64,000 bases of DNA from Imbricaverruca yamaguchii (GCA_034440575.1 JAOTOL010001476.1:89501-153500), one strand, 5' to 3'. Shown: positions 10,959 to 24,143, numbered from the stretch's first letter. Notes: generated by a model from the sequence alone, not told the origin. Translations and numbers: made by a program.

Positions 10959-13462
10959 GGTGACAGCTATTTGGACCCAATATTTTTTTTCGGAAAACGA
11001 AAAAGGCAGTTGATTTTCTGGTTCGTATTAGCCTAAAAACACCACATAAACAGCTTCATCTCGAGAAAATAATTTTAAGGCGTGCCTCATTGCACTTGAA
11101 TGTCAGACACCCCAGACATTTTTTAGGACCACCCATCCCTATTACTCCGGGTATGTGTTGGCTAAAATAGAGTCAGAACGTGTTCGTGCTGGTCGGGTGT
11201 GCCCTGAATAATCGTATTGCAACCTTATTAATTATAATTATAGTTCAATATTTAACTATAATTATAGTTTGTTCCAATTTCCCAATATTAATGCCCTTTT
11301 TGGTCCTTTCGCAAATATGGCCGCTCCGGCAACGCGGAAGAAAACGTATATACCGGTCATCGGCCTCGCCGACGAGAGATTGATGAGTGGAGGTTAACCA
11401 AAGGGCCCTCGAGCTCATCCAGATCGATGAAGACAAAGTGTTCCTCATTGCGTAACGCGAGGAAGGCCGCCGAGGAAAAATGATGGGCGCCAATCGGCAG
11501 CTCGCCGAGTTCGAGCAGCGGCAGTTGAATCGCGCCTCCCAGGCCAGCGATCGCAAGACTCGGAAAGCGTAGCGCATGGCCGAGATCGACACTGTTGCGC
11601 TCGAGTCTAGCTCCAGCCCCTGTCGCAACTCTACAACGTCCAGCGCTGAGGACGAGCCTCGACCATCGACTTCCACCGCCTGCCCACCGCCACCGAAGCG
11701 CCGCCGCGGCAGGGATACTTTAATATCGCCCACTGTCACCGCTGCCCTAGACCGCACTCGCGTGACGGACCATCAGGCAGTGTACGTCTTGTCAGCGGTG
11801 GCCGACACCCTCGGGTACGACGTATCCGAGCTCACCATGAATCGGGAGTCCATCCGCCAATCCCGGCGGAACCACCGGAAGCAGGCCGTGCTGGACATCA
11901 AGGCGTCGTTTGCGCCGGACGTACCCCTGGTTGTTCACTGGGACGGATAATTGGTTCCCAACTCTACGACCGGCAGCAGGGGCAAAGTCGACCGTCTTCC
12001 GATTTTGGTCGCTGGGACCAACGTCACCAAGCTGCTCTCCGTGCCCAAGCTCGAGATCGGCAGTGGACTGGCGATGGCAAACGCTGTCGTGGAGGCCCTG
12101 CACGATGGGGGCGCTGCAGACCCGGTCGTGGGTATGTGTTTCGACACTACGGCCTCGAACACAGGCCCGCAGTCAGGGGCGTGTGTGCACATTGAGCAGC
12201 AGCTCGGTTGTAACCTGCTCAATGTCGCCTGCAGGCACCACATGCTCGAGCTCATCGCCGCGAAGGCCTACGGGATTTGTCTCAACACCCCATCGTCCGG
12301 GCCTGAAAACCCGCTCTTCAAACGCTTCCAGGACAAGTGGGATTTCATCGATCAGGACCAGTACGAGGCCATGCCCGATAACCACCTCACGGAGGCCATC
12401 CAGGATTCCCGGGACAACCCCATCGCGGGTTTCAAGATCCATCTGTCGCAGTTCCAGCCACGGGATGACTATCGCGAGCTCCTGGAGCTCTCCGTGATCG
12501 TGCTCGGCGGGATGCCGGCCAGAGGCATTCGATTCCGGCGGCCTGTGGCTCACCACCACGCGCGTTGGATGGCTAAGCTGATCTACGCTGTGAAGATCTA
12601 CCTCTTCCGAGGACAGGCAAACCTGACTGCCCGGGAGAGCACCGGCATCCTTCGGTACGTCAAGTTCACCGTCTCGGTATACGTCCCTGCTTAGTACGCC
12701 GCGCCGAGCCCCACATCGGCCCCTGTGAACGACCTCGCCCTCCTGAAGGATTTGGTCGGGTACGAGGACAAGTCCCTCGCCACTTGTGGTATCTGAGTGA
12801 GAGCCTCGTACCGCTGGCGTTCTTGGACGAGAACTTACCACTGGGAAGAAAGCGGGCCATGATCGAGGCTCTCAGCTCCAATGAGGGCTCTGAGGATCTC
12901 ACCAAGCGGGCCGTCGTTGATCTCAAGGCCGACTTGTCGCAGAAGACCCTCGCGGACTTCGTGACTAAGTCGTCGCGAATGCTCTTTGTCGCCCTGTGGA
13001 TCGACGACGACTTCCTGGAGACCGACCCGGCGGAGTGGCATGACGAACGACTCCGGGTACTGAACGACTTCGCCGAGCGTGACGTCGCCCTAATGGAAGA
13101 CTACAATTTGACCCTCACCAAGGACGAGGACCAGACGCAGTACATCCTGCAGGTGATGGAGACGCACCGGGGAAGATTACCCGACGCCAACAAGAGCACC
13201 GTCACCCAGACTGACTGAGGCCAGGTGACCAGTACCAAGACCAGGACCAGGCCAGCATTAGTTTCGAAACTCATCGCAACGTTGGGTCCAGGAAGACCCA
13301 TAAGACCCGCCTATTAGTGTATACATTCAAGTGCGATGAGGCATGGCTAAGCATAATTGGATCAGGATGAAACTTTTTACGTGGTGTTTTTAGGCTAATA
13401 CAAACCAGAAAATCAACTGCCTTTTTCATTTTTTGAAAGTAAAAAAATAAGTGTCACCCTAA
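10955..13462 (+). mobile_element. DNA transposon with about 95-bp terminal inverted repeats
   Basis: The left end begins ttagggtgacagctattt. The right end, on the minus strand, begins ttagggtgacacttattttt. Both then share aaaaaggcagttgattttct, ggttcgtattagcctaaaaa (one difference) and caccac-taaa. Both ends abut TA repeats, so the target duplication cannot be told from the microsatellite. The interior carries one broken transposase (11400-13218). About 2.5 kb, one copy here. Confidence 0.9.
11400..13218 (+). pseudogene. Transposase-like pseudogene, superfamily not assigned
   Basis: One reading frame (starting at 11576 or earlier) runs to about 12780. It is broken by TAA at 11948-11950 and TAG at 12692-12694, with two more stops upstream of 11576. 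A +/-1 shift near 12780 then moves the frame to 12784-13218. Visible pieces are an N-terminal basic stretch (PPPPKRRRGRD), a segment GMCFDTTASNTG with a likely catalytic Asp, then CRHHMLELIA, which recalls the C/D-x2-H motif between catalytic residues of several RNase H-fold transposases (hAT, Kolobok, P). FKRFQDKWDF and a long C-terminal helical part (WHDERLRVLNDFAERDV) follow. Similar proteins are known to me only as uncharacterised invertebrate ORFs. The terminal repeats show it is the transposon's own gene; it is dead here. Confidence 0.75.
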
Positions 13463-13530
13463 TATATATAGATATGTATATGTGTGTATATATATATGTG
13501 TGTATGTATATATGTGCATGTGTACAAGCA
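13463..13530. repeat. (TA)n/(TG)n microsatellite, right flank of the transposon
   Basis: Mixed tata, gtgtg and tgta runs continuing the pre-insertion microsatellite seen at 10849-10954. Confidence 0.9.
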
Positions 13531-13788
13531 TGGCTATTTATGGATTGCTTAGACCTTCGTGAACATACATATTGTACATATTTATTTGCGTCGCCACCGC
13601 TTGGCTATTCAAAGATTAAAAGCATCGATGCGGCCCACGTTTTCCCAACAGGGGATTTTTTTTCAGAATTAAGTGAAACATAGTTTACTTGGCAATGAAG
13701 AATGCAGAACAAATGAGAGCATAGTGAATAAGTCAACTAATAACAACCGGGAACAACAACATGGACGAAAGCGAAGGAGAATAACAAG

Positions 13789-13974
13789 AAGAAAGCATAA
13801 GAATTTGGGTTCTTTTTGCGACGCATTCACCCGTTAGATCATATAGCGTCGTCAACCTCTCACGCCGATTGGTCGCGGGTGGACTCGGTAAACGCTGCAG
13901 GTTGTGATATTCGAACCGACAATTCCGCGATCGAGAGTCCGACGCTCTACCGACTGCGCTACCGCGGCCTCGGG
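13789..13974 (-). mobile_element. tRNA-derived SINE, Lys-like head, 14-bp target duplication
   Basis: The minus strand has a head with gcgcagtcggtagagcgtcg and a B box gttcgaatatc, a body with gaccaatcggcgtgagagg, and an end near gaatgcgtcgcaaaaagaac. Flanked by aggagaataacaag at 13775-13788 and 13975-13988. Confidence 0.9.
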
Positions 13975-13988
13975 AGGAGAATAACAAG

Positions 13989-15555
13989 CCACGCATCACT
14001 CGCCCGGATTAAGGCCTAGGAAGGTTAAACACTTCCGCGGCACATCCCCCCAAACCGGCGCCGACATCAGAGCATCCGTCAGGAGCCACAGGCCCTCAGG
14101 GCAGACCGAGTCACGGCCGTGCGCCCACAGCACCATTCAACAATGAGACAGATGTTGCAGCATGTTCACAAGACCGTTCTGGACGTCAGAGCTGTAGCGG
14201 ATACGCATCCGCCGGCCATCTGGCGGCCAACTGATAGCTCGGAGCCACTGGTGAGCGCGCGCCCGCCGTCTAGCGTCTCGACCTGTCGTTCGCTCTCTTG
14301 ACGCTAGATGTCGGTGTCGTAACTGTACTCACCCAGGTCCGTTTCATCTCATTTCTCCACTCATCTGCAATGCTCTATGTCCAGTAGACATCTGACATAA
14401 TAGCCGTCCACTTCACTGAGCCGACTTACCTGCATACTTAATTCGCTGGCATTTACCTCTCTATAGCTGTGCACTTTAGTGTCTTAACTAGTACATACTG
14501 TATGTTCTAGTCAGCGTGAATTGCCACTATGTCGTCATGTCAATACAGATTTATCGTGCCCCGCTGCCGCGAGTCGTTTGAGTGGTAAGCCAGGGCAGCG
14601 GCGGTGGCCCGCGTCACCGCCGCCGCGGAATCCTGCTTCTTTCTGCTTCTGTCCTAGGGGAAACGCCAAGACCGCAATGAGGGAGTGGTACAGCTGTGCA
14701 CGTTCCAGGTGTTATTTGGCAAAGGCGTCTCCCTATGGCTTTCTTCCAGGTGGCTTTCCCAGATCCTTTACGCCTATCCACACGCACCCTTAGGCGCTAC
14801 AGAGCAACGTCTGCACGCACCGCCAGAGTTGTCGGGTGGACGCTCGCTAGTGCTGCCATCTCTGATAGGTGACTAGAAGTCAAGGTTCGGGTCTGCCAGT
14901 GGGCACCAGCCCATTGAAACTATTGGCGGCACTCTGGCGGCAGCGGTGCGAAGCTGGGTGAATTGACCGAGAAGGCAGACAGGGTGGACAGGTGGTGTAA
15001 TGTCAGTGGTGTTAGCCACCTCCGCATTCAAGACTAGCGGTGTGTTGTCTTGCGGAGTTCCAAACGCTGTCAAGGTGGTGAGATACTGTGCTGCGTCACA
15101 CGCTCACATCTGAGACGCGGAGCCATCGGACAACGACGAGTTCTGACAGCTGTTTGCCTGTTTGAACTGAAAACTATTCACCTGTTCTGTGTACGTTTTT
15201 AGCTACTGACTTCTCCTGTAAAGGGCACAATATGCTGTTGAAGATTGTGGACAATAAACAATAAACAATAAACGGAGCGTGGACCGATCATTACCCGGAG
15301 CGTCATCAGCAGGCCAAGAACAGGAGGCATTCCAAGACAGATGGACCGGGGCCCGGCACCCTCGTGTCTCATATTTAGAGAAAATCGATGTATGTGCCCT
15401 GAATCCACCTGTGAAAATTTTGCTTCGATCAGGTCAACGGTTCAGGAGTTATAGCCTCGGGAATTTCTGGAAGATTGCGCTGCAAGGATGTGTTCGGTGG
15501 CCGATAAGTTAATCATCAGTCGAGATATAAATATACAGGCATTCTTTAACCGGGC
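13989..15555. other. Unassigned DNA
   Basis: Unique sequence. Near 15250 there are three aataaac units in a row, but no gene ends here that I can see. Confidence 0.4.
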
Positions 15556-15559
15556 TAAG

Positions 15560-15945
15560 CGCGTTGCACTTAGCTCGGTCCCGGCGCGACTTTGGCGTGT
15601 CCCGGCGCGACTTTGGCGTGTCCCGGCGCGACTTTTCGAATACCCGGTGTGAGGTTGTTTGTGCCAGCCGCATTTATTCAGAGCCCCCAACGGCAATTCT
15701 GTGGACCCTGATGCGAACTTGTAGGGATCCAGCGCGATTTCTGGGGACCCGGTGCGATTCTTTTGAGCACACCGCTTTAGTGGTGGAGATTTCCTCTTGG
15801 GTACACCACTGTGACTACTGAAGGAGTGGTGCTCGGGTCGATTCGATGGAATCACATTGCCATTTTTTGCGTTGCACTTAGCTGGGCCCCCGCGCGATTT
15901 TGCGTGTCCCGGCGCAAATTTCCGAGTGCCCGGTGTGTTTCTTAT
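15560..15945. repeat. Degenerate 21-bp repeat region
   Basis: At 15562-15650 are three to four copies of a unit with tcccggcgcgactttggcgtg. Weaker copies (cggtgcgattctttt, cagcgcgatttctgggga) follow. A second block at 15870-15940 repeats the same opening, gcgttgcacttagctgggcc. It looks like an old array that decayed in the middle. Confidence 0.65.
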
Positions 15946-16980
15946 CACCCGACCCAATGACTATAGCTAACTATCCTGGTAATATTCTGCAAAAAAAAGT
16001 TTAACGCAAGTGTAATGACATACAAGCACACCTCACCGCCCCATTAAGCCATCGATTTGGTCTGACATGGTTGTTGTTATCAAGAGTTTCTCTCCTCAGG
16101 GTTGGCCTTCGGCTGCGACAAAACAAAATTAAGAGGGTGCACCATGTTCTCCATATCCCTTTCAGCGGTCTGTCGAGTGTAGGGACGTTTGTCAGTGATG
16201 AGGGAACGTCACCAGGATATTGATCGAAATGATGTGCGAAACATTACCAAGCGAGGGTGGAATGACATGAGGGATAATCTGTCTCGGGACTGGTACAACT
16301 CCGAAGCTCATTTCATTGAGACGTGGATGCAATTTGTGATGATATTTCATATGCATCTAGTGTGGAACTTCGTGGGATGTTTCACGAAACGTTCTCAATA
16401 AATATTACTGATGCTTATTGTCATACAGAGTTGGATAAATCTGCGTTTCAATACGTCACGAGTAGCTCAATGTAAGGACATGACAAGAAATCGGAGGCGG
16501 TATGATAAGAAGTTGCATTAGGTGTCAATTTCCACTCAATTGTACTTTATAACACCGCCCAGACCCTATAGTAACCCAAAAATCATATTTCAACTCCACT
16601 GCATTTCGCGACTTGCATACCTCGCCTCCGTTGTGGCCACTGGTGGATCTATGGGGCTTGGCTCCTCCCCAATCGGTTTAGATGAAGGGCTAAGCCATCT
16701 TTTGCCCCCACCCCACCGGTCTGGATCGGAAGTTTTCTTCTACAGAACGAGTACGTTTACGAATCACTAGGGGCCCTACTAGAAAACATGTCAAAATCAG
16801 CCTTGCCAGATGCGTCAACTTCAATCCATTAAAATACAAGAAGTTGATTAAGTCATGCTACTTAATAAAACAAAAGCTAATTGCACGGCATCGCCGCACA
16901 AAATGTTTCGATTAAGAAAAGTTTGACAGACGCGAGATGGGCAGAAAGCCTGACAGTAATATCTAGATCATCCAACCATA
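15946..16980. other. Unassigned DNA
   Basis: AT-rich unique sequence. A 70-codon frame at 16189-16401 has no recognisable motif and may be chance. Confidence 0.4.
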
Positions 16981-16984
16981 AGTG

Positions 16985-17845
16985 CCGCACCGAGCGGGCA
17001 CCACGGCTGCACCGAGCAGGTACCATGGCTGCACCAAGCAGGCACCATGGCTGCACCCAGCAGGTACCATGGCTGCACCGAGCAGGCACCATGGCTGCAC
17101 CGAGCAGGTACCATGGCTGCACCGAGCAGGTACCATGGCTGCACCGAGCAGGCACCATGGCTGCACCCAGCAGGCACCATGGCTGCACCCAGCAGGCACC
17201 ATGGCTGCACCAAGCAGGCACCATGGCTGCACCGAGCAGGCACCATGGCTGCACCGAGCAGGCACCATGGCTGCACCAAGCAGGTACCATGGCTGCACCG
17301 AGCAGGCACCATGGCTGCACCGAGCAGGCACCATGGCTGCACCGAGCAGGCACCATGGCTGCACCGAGCAGGCACCACGGCTGCACCGAGCAGGCACCAT
17401 GGCTGCACCGAGCAGGCACCACGGCTGCACCGAGCAGGCACCATGGCTGCACCGAGCAGGCACCATGGCTGCACCGAGCAGGCACCATGGCTGCACCCAG
17501 CAGGTACCATGGCTGCACCGAGCAGGCACCATGGCTGCACCGAGCAGGCACCATGGCTGCACCCAGCAGGTACCATGGCTGCACCGAGCAGGCACCATGG
17601 CTGCACCCAGCAGGTACCATGGCTGCACCAAGCAGGCACCATGGCTGCACCAAGCAGGCACCATGGCTGCACCGAGCAGGCACCACGGCTGCACCGAGCA
17701 GGCACCATGGCTGCACCAAGCAGGCACCACGGCTGCACCGAGCAGGCACCACGGCTGCACCGAGCAGGCACCATGGCTGCACCAAGCAGGCACCACGGCT
17801 GCACCAAGCAGGTACCACGGCTGCACCAAGCAGGTACCACCGCGA
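16985..17845. repeat. 22-bp minisatellite, about 39 copies
   Basis: Unit gcaccgagcaggcaccatgg plus ct, with three alternating variable sites (cgag/caag/ccag, ggcacc/ggtacc, atgg/acgg). The unit has no stop in any phase, so several overlapping frames of 270-356 codons stay open on both strands. None is a credible gene. Confidence 0.97.
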
Positions 17846-17849
17846 AGCG

Positions 17850-20690
17850 GGGCGACCGTGCATGACGAGTGTTGCCTGTCGTGTGACCAAGGACCATTCA
17901 CCAAGGTTGTGTCATGACTGTGTTGGAAATAAACAAGTGGATATGACCTGAAAAGGAAACAAGTTAGCCCATGGGTAATGCGTTGGCCATTCAACCGAAA
18001 GGCTGTGTGTCGTTCTGTTGCTTCTCGCTGCTGCTAAACATCCGTGTGAACAATTGCCCGTATAACCTGGAATGGGTCTGTGCGTCGTGAAAGCTCCAAC
18101 AACAAAAACGGCACGAACTAATAACGAGTGTTTCGACTAGCTACGTATCGTTTTCTAAATCGATGTTACGTGGCACGCACTTCAAGAGTTCGTGCAGGAT
18201 CATGCAGGATGAACGTGCAAATTACCTGGATCACAGCGAGCTCATTTAAATCATCCATATACGAATACACATAAGATTAAGATGTAATACTGGAGGACAT
18301 AGGTGGAAAGTTCTTGAGATTCCGGGGGGGGACAGCAAGAATTGCCCTCCCACTGGCAGCAAATCAAACTTAAAATGAAAAAGACATGGGTTCTGGCGTT
18401 GTCTCAGCCCCCCCCCCCCCTCTTGAGGGTTGCATTTAGGTTGATTATTCTTATAGAGCACAATTTTACCCGGAGGGTTCAATAGGGATCTAACAAAACC
18501 AGGGAGGGTCTTGCCGCTCCACCCTGGGATCACACCTCTACTGGAGGGATACGCGCTTTAGTCTGTGGCCTCTTGGCCACCATGTGCGATTTGTAAGCAA
18601 ATAGTAGATTTAATTCCGCTTTCTTTTTTTTTAAACTGACAAAAGTTGACATTTTTTAAATTCCTCACTACAATATATGAAAACTGGCCCCGCATAGGCG
18701 GTAAGGTAAACCTGATAATATAATGGAATTATGCCTTTTTCCATCCTGCATCCCGGTAATGTGTTTGGGATCGCCTATGCTATCCCCCACCCAAGTTAAA
18801 ATGACGTGTCGGAGTCATTGTGTACACGCACTATTTCACCGCAATGCACCCTAACAAATTTCCCCCGGAATATCGCACCATGTTTAAAACTATCTAGCGT
18901 ACATGCGTAAGCTTGTCTACGATTATTTCCCTGCTAAATGAGAGCCGAAACATCGAGCATTATGATCGGAATATAATCCTATGTGTAGTGCCATGTTACT
19001 GGATTATGTCAAATTATTACCGAACCGCACAAATAAGCTCCGACACTATAACCACCAGACAAAATTAAGACAGGAAAATATAAACATCAGCTCCAATTTG
19101 CAACTATGAAATGAAATGATACTATAAGAAAATAGCCAGGAGCTTTTCACTTTATCGCACAAAGTGCAACAAGATATAAAGCATGGCTGCATTCGGCATT
19201 CTGCATCCGAGGTGCTTTAGATGTACGCAGATATAATCGTACGTGATGAGTAATTTATTCTTAATTATTTCCTTGAGGGTTCGGAAAGGTGGTCTAACCT
19301 GGTGGTTGCTCAGGTATACAAGCAGTTAAGTCGTCCAGCAAACGCTATCGCGAACTAAAAAGATCCTGACGCCGTGCAAGTAAAATAGAGCCAGCTCGTA
19401 ATGCACACAAACCGCACTCTCGTGGGCAAGAGGCAGGTCATAATTGAACTATGGGCAACCAGTTCTCGCATGTTAAATGCACACTTCCATCAGCGGCACC
19501 GTCATGGTTTCTGGACGCGAACCGTTCACTTTCGCGCCATAGATGCTGCGCTTTCCCGGCCCCTTCCCCAGACAGCTGATCAGTGGCGTCACCAGGGTAT
19601 GACTAGCCTGCACATTCAGGGCGGAAAATGCAAATATTACGCGAGAATCACAATGTATTCAATATTCCAAGCACTTTTTAAGCTAACCATGAAATATGAT
19701 GCACACGGGTCTGAACAGTGTGTTCGTGCTCTGAATCCGGCCTTGCGCCACATATCACCCTCCCACGGGACGATAGACGGTTCCCGAGGTCTGGAAAGCT
19801 AGCAATGCCGGCACACAACAAACGCGTATTCAATGGCACATCCTGCCACGTAGCGACAAATATTTTGACCTATACTTCAATGTTCAATCGCACGACATTC
19901 ATTCAATATTCGTTGCTATGATACTTAGACCGTACTGCTACCTAGCGATAACTGTCTAAAGTGATGCTTGTATAAAATCCAAGAACTCCATAGTTCTTGA
20001 ATCTGTGTAGGTTGTGAGCTGTGAAGGTTACGACCGTTTTGAGCGTGTTTAATTTGTGGAGGTTATGAGCTGTGTATTTTATGATGTATCTTCGTTGTCA
20101 TTTCATGGATGTCGTGCTGCTGGATTTTATGAACATTGAACTTTGACTTTTGGACGTTACGTTTGATTGGCTTTATGATCCTGGATTTTTCCTTTGGATG
20201 CTGCGTTTTTGGACGTTCTGATCGTTCTGATTCGCACCTTGATCATGTCGTATCTACCAAAAAATTTCCAGAATATTTTCGGATTATTAGTTCTGGGTGA
20301 GAAGGCTTCGAGTGTAATAGCCATGGTTAGCAGGTAATAATCAGACCAGCATTGACTGAGAATGGAATTATAATCAGTGGAAGGAAAGGTGAGGACTGAA
20401 GAAGGCATTCAAAACAAGCTGAATTAGGTAAGTATGGTCGAAACACCCTTAAACTAAAATAACCAACTAATTAGGTAGGTAGGTAAGTATCGTGTCGTAG
20501 TAATCTTAACCGGACGATCGCTCACGATCTTGATTACAATCCAGCGCAGTTCCACGGACAGACTCGCGAGTTCCCCCACCCCACGCTGTATTCGTCCGAA
20601 CAGCAAGTTCTCTAGAGCTTGACTCGGAATAATCCAAGTGCTCTTGAGGTGGAACTCACAATTACTTAACGTAAGCACACAATACGACAG
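17850..20690. other. Unassigned AT-rich DNA with normal CpG content
   Basis: Contains a 14-16-nt C run near 18408. No frame, RNA or repeat that I recognise. Confidence 0.4.
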
Positions 20691-23457
20691 TAGGTAAGTA
20701 GGCACCCATCTGCCCACCTACCTATCTAGAGGAAGAGCATCTGGACATATTCTGTTCCTGTATACCTATCTTTGGACATCTCCCAGCCATGTTCAGTGCA
20801 GAAATAAAAAAATGTATTCATAAGTGCCAAGTGGTGGACCTGCCTCTACAAAAATATACAGTTCTGTTCACATGGTTATACCTATTTTTTGTGAATGGAG
20901 CAAGCAAAGTTCACAGTCACCATTTTGGCTTCCAAGAGCAATTGGCTTCAGGAAACCACAAAAAGTGATTTAGAATATTTCTTGCAAGTACACCAGCATT
21001 TTTTAGTGGTTACTAATAACTTGCACCACAACAGCTAGTAGGGGTGGGGATTGCCAAGTGGTTAAGGTGATGGGCTCTGGGTACCAAAGGCCCAGGTTTG
21101 ACACTAGCACTGCTTGGCACATTTCTCAATCCTGAGGCCACCTGTCAACTGGGTGGTGCCATTAGCAGTGAATGTGCATGAAGTGTGTTGTGAGCCACCC
21201 AATAAACAAAATATATGACAGCATTAGTGAGGCAATCATGTGCCACAGCATTTTCATGTTCAGAATATGGCACACCACTACAAAATAACTATTTGTTTTA
21301 AAGTCGGTCTTTGCAACTGGTTAGAGGATTTGTATTGAAACAAACTGTTTGAATATGGATAGCTTGTTCATTTTTGTGTTAACTAACCACAGTATAATTA
21401 CTGGTTCTGCTATACAGAAGCAGCAGTAGAGCTATGTGTTGTATAATGCATTCAGTGTTCAGAACCCCCCACATCTTCCCCATCTACCTACAAAACCAAC
21501 AGGCTGTGTAACAGTGCTAAGGTAGGTAGTTACTTACTATTACTAATATTCCAAGGCAGGCACTTAGGTTGGTATGTACCTACCTAGCTACCAATTTGTT
21601 ACATGTACTGTTGTAGCAATGAGCACCTATGGCTATAGCAACACGAATACCATTTTGCTATGCAATGATCATCTGAATTTCATGTCATGTGGTGGTTTTA
21701 CAGCAACAAAATGCTCTCCCATCCGTAAATTTGGAGATCAAGGTAAAATTGTATTATTTGGATTAAAACAAAAATACAATGCTTTTTGACATGGTTAAGA
21801 CAATTCAGTCTGCACATTATTACTTTTAAGTCAATGGCAGTCAATGCAATTGATGGTACAACAGGCATGTTATGAAGGAAATGTGCTATAATATTAACAG
21901 CATTTTGTGTTAATGATGGTAACATTTACATACCTTAATGGGATCATCCAGGTTGTAGCTCATCCATTTGTACCTCAATGGTGTTAGACTGACCAGCATG
22001 GCATTCAGACTGTGGCTTATAAAGCTTCAATGCTTCAAAAAGGAAATTATGAATACCATGGTCATGAAATTCCTTTAAGAAACAAATACTGGCAGACCAT
22101 GGAACAATTTGAGCAAATAGCCTTGCTGGGAACACGTGTCATCAGAATTTACAAAAATATTATGTGATTGTCCTTTAAAGAAAGTTGAATAATTATTTGA
22201 GACACTGGAATGCAAACAGTGCATAGCAAAGATAAACTCATACTAATATGTGGCATATCTTGAGTGTGGCTGCATCTTGTTTGTCTACTGGCTTCTGCTC
22301 AGTTGAGAACATAAAAATTATGTGTGAATAGACAAATAATAGAAATGAAAACATAATAACCTGACCTAACCTAGACAAAAATAACTGCATGATATATAAA
22401 ATATACTATACCATAATATATTATAAGCTAACCTAACTAGAAAACCAAAATCATCCCAAAACAAACTATTTGGCCACAAAATGTCATCAAATTTAGGTGA
22501 ACATTGCTAATGCTGCCATTAATGTTAGCAGCAACTCAAGGAACTGCCAGTCTTCATAATAGGTTATGGAGGCTGAAATGTGTTTGGCTGAAAATATTCC
22601 TTTTCAGGAATAAATATAGAATTTAGCCAGTAACATCAGAAGCAAAGTTTTGAGTTTTGTCAGTGTGTATGAAGTTGAGGATAATAATCATGCTTCTGTC
22701 ATTTTACTGTCATTGTATCTACTGTTGCTCATAACATTGAGTTATTGCTGTAGCCTTTAACCACAGTAACAATTTGCCATCTGGCAGGCATACATCAGCT
22801 GCCAGATACCATAGAGCAGAGTGCAGTCTTCAAATGTTGTTATTGAAAATGCTGTGCAAATTATAATCAGTGATTGCTTGCAATTTATGAGGATCAGGTC
22901 AGTTCTCTTATTCCATTTTGTTCCAGGTGCATGTGATCTTGAAGCAAAGAGCTGTAAAACCGTGTATTTTAGTATGATTTGTGCACTTCTATTTGCTAAG
23001 CTTCAGTAGATCTCCAGTTAATAGGTGGTTAGTGGCAGATGTTACACTTTTGCTACTCAATTTATACTCTAGAGATAGAGTAACTCAACATAATACAATG
23101 CTATGTAGAAAATATAAATTTATAGTAGTTCCAACCATGATCAATTTCAGACAGGATATATTTTATCTAACTGAATGGAAGAAAAACTCAATGGAAAAAT
23201 TATTGATTGCATTAACTATGGCTACTAACTTCCAGCCTACGTTATCAAATGGCAGCTGCATGCCTTTCTAGTTCAGCTGGCAGCTATCTAGCCATGACTT
23301 AGACCAGACTAGATGTTTGCCAGATGACCATTGATGTGTATATATATATATATAGGTAGCATGGTCCATGCTTTTTGGGATTCCTTTTCAGGTTATTGCC
23401 TTGCCCTCAAATGCACAGCCATCATCATCATCACCACACTACACTTTGTCATGTGTC
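20691..23457. other. CpG-depleted AT-rich block
   Basis: Scanning by eye I find only six CG dinucleotides from 20701 to 23400 (near 21304, 21643, 21723, 22134, 22960 and 23240). The 240 bp just left of the block hold about 16. TG and CA are abundant. No gene is seen. Short tetranucleotide-like runs (taggtaggtagg and cctacctacc) occur at the left edge and near 21520-21590. The only identified element is a SINE at 21040-21208 whose own CpGs have decayed. Confidence 0.85.
21040..21208 (+). mobile_element. tRNA-derived SINE, Leu/Ser-like head, CpG-decayed copy
   Basis: Same family as 8063-8242. The head reads gattgccaagtggttaaggt, then gggctctgggtaccaaagg, which is shared exactly except one base. 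Where the other copy has CG (ggccgag, ccgggttcgac, accgctccgg) this one has CA, TG or other changes (tgccaag, ccaggtttgac, actgcttgg). The end is caataaacaaaa. Confidence 0.85.
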
Positions 23458-24143
23458 CGTAAATCCAATGTCATTGTCTATCGTTTCACAAGATAGAAGT
23501 TTTGCCCGTGCGAACCTGACACAAGAAGATTCAGAAAGGCCGGCCGGCGCCAAACTGCCAATCAATCGAAGCAGCATCAGCTGATGCTTGGTCCTCCACT
23601 GTGAAGATCGCCAGTGCCGTTCGGGCCACTGTTCCGGCTGTTTCAGAATCACGTATTTTACCCAACATTGAGTGTGCATGAATGATTAAGCTCTTGTTTA
23701 ATTATTCGTTGGTCTTGGTGCCGATCGCTATACCGCACTTGAAATCCCTTAGACCAGCATCTGGACAGGTTAGGGACCATTGCCTAAAAAATTGGAAGCA
23801 TCCTGGATGCCTGCAGGATCTGACTCCTAAAATTTGTTCCATACATTATGCATGACTATCTCAATTCTATGATAGGACTATTGTTTTTTTTTCATGGGAT
23901 GCTGTCTATTTCAATGGGATTTGGTTTTCCTCATAGGGAAATGCATGTTTTCCTCCACAGGACATATGGGATCCCATATGTCCCATCAATGAAAAATGTC
24001 AATCCCATGACATTTTGTTTCACTAGAGTCAACATACATAGGAGCAGGTCTTATGCTACCCAGCATCCATAGGTGGTTTTATGCCACCCATAAACTGTAG
24101 ACATATTTTTATGTGTATAAAATTGTTGGGGTTAGGCTGGAGT
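23458..24143. other. Short CpG-rich segment followed by a second CpG-free stretch
   Basis: 23458-23735 is CpG-rich (ggccggccggcgcc near 23540). From about 23741 to 24215 I find no CG at all. A perfect 24-bp palindrome lies at 23960-23983, centred on GGATCC. No gene recognised. Confidence 0.6.

Noticed and set aside
15240..15275. Polyadenylation signal cluster (aataaac repeated)
   Set aside because: No upstream coding exon on either strand; more likely a short tandem repeat.
16877..17994. Several 270-356-codon frames on both strands
   Set aside because: All result from the stop-free 22-bp array; a real gene would not be open in most frames at once.
23448..23679. 76-codon minus-strand frame in the CpG-rich segment
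   Set aside because: Ends in a loosely transposon-like phrase (RFARAKLLSC), but nothing firm enough to name.
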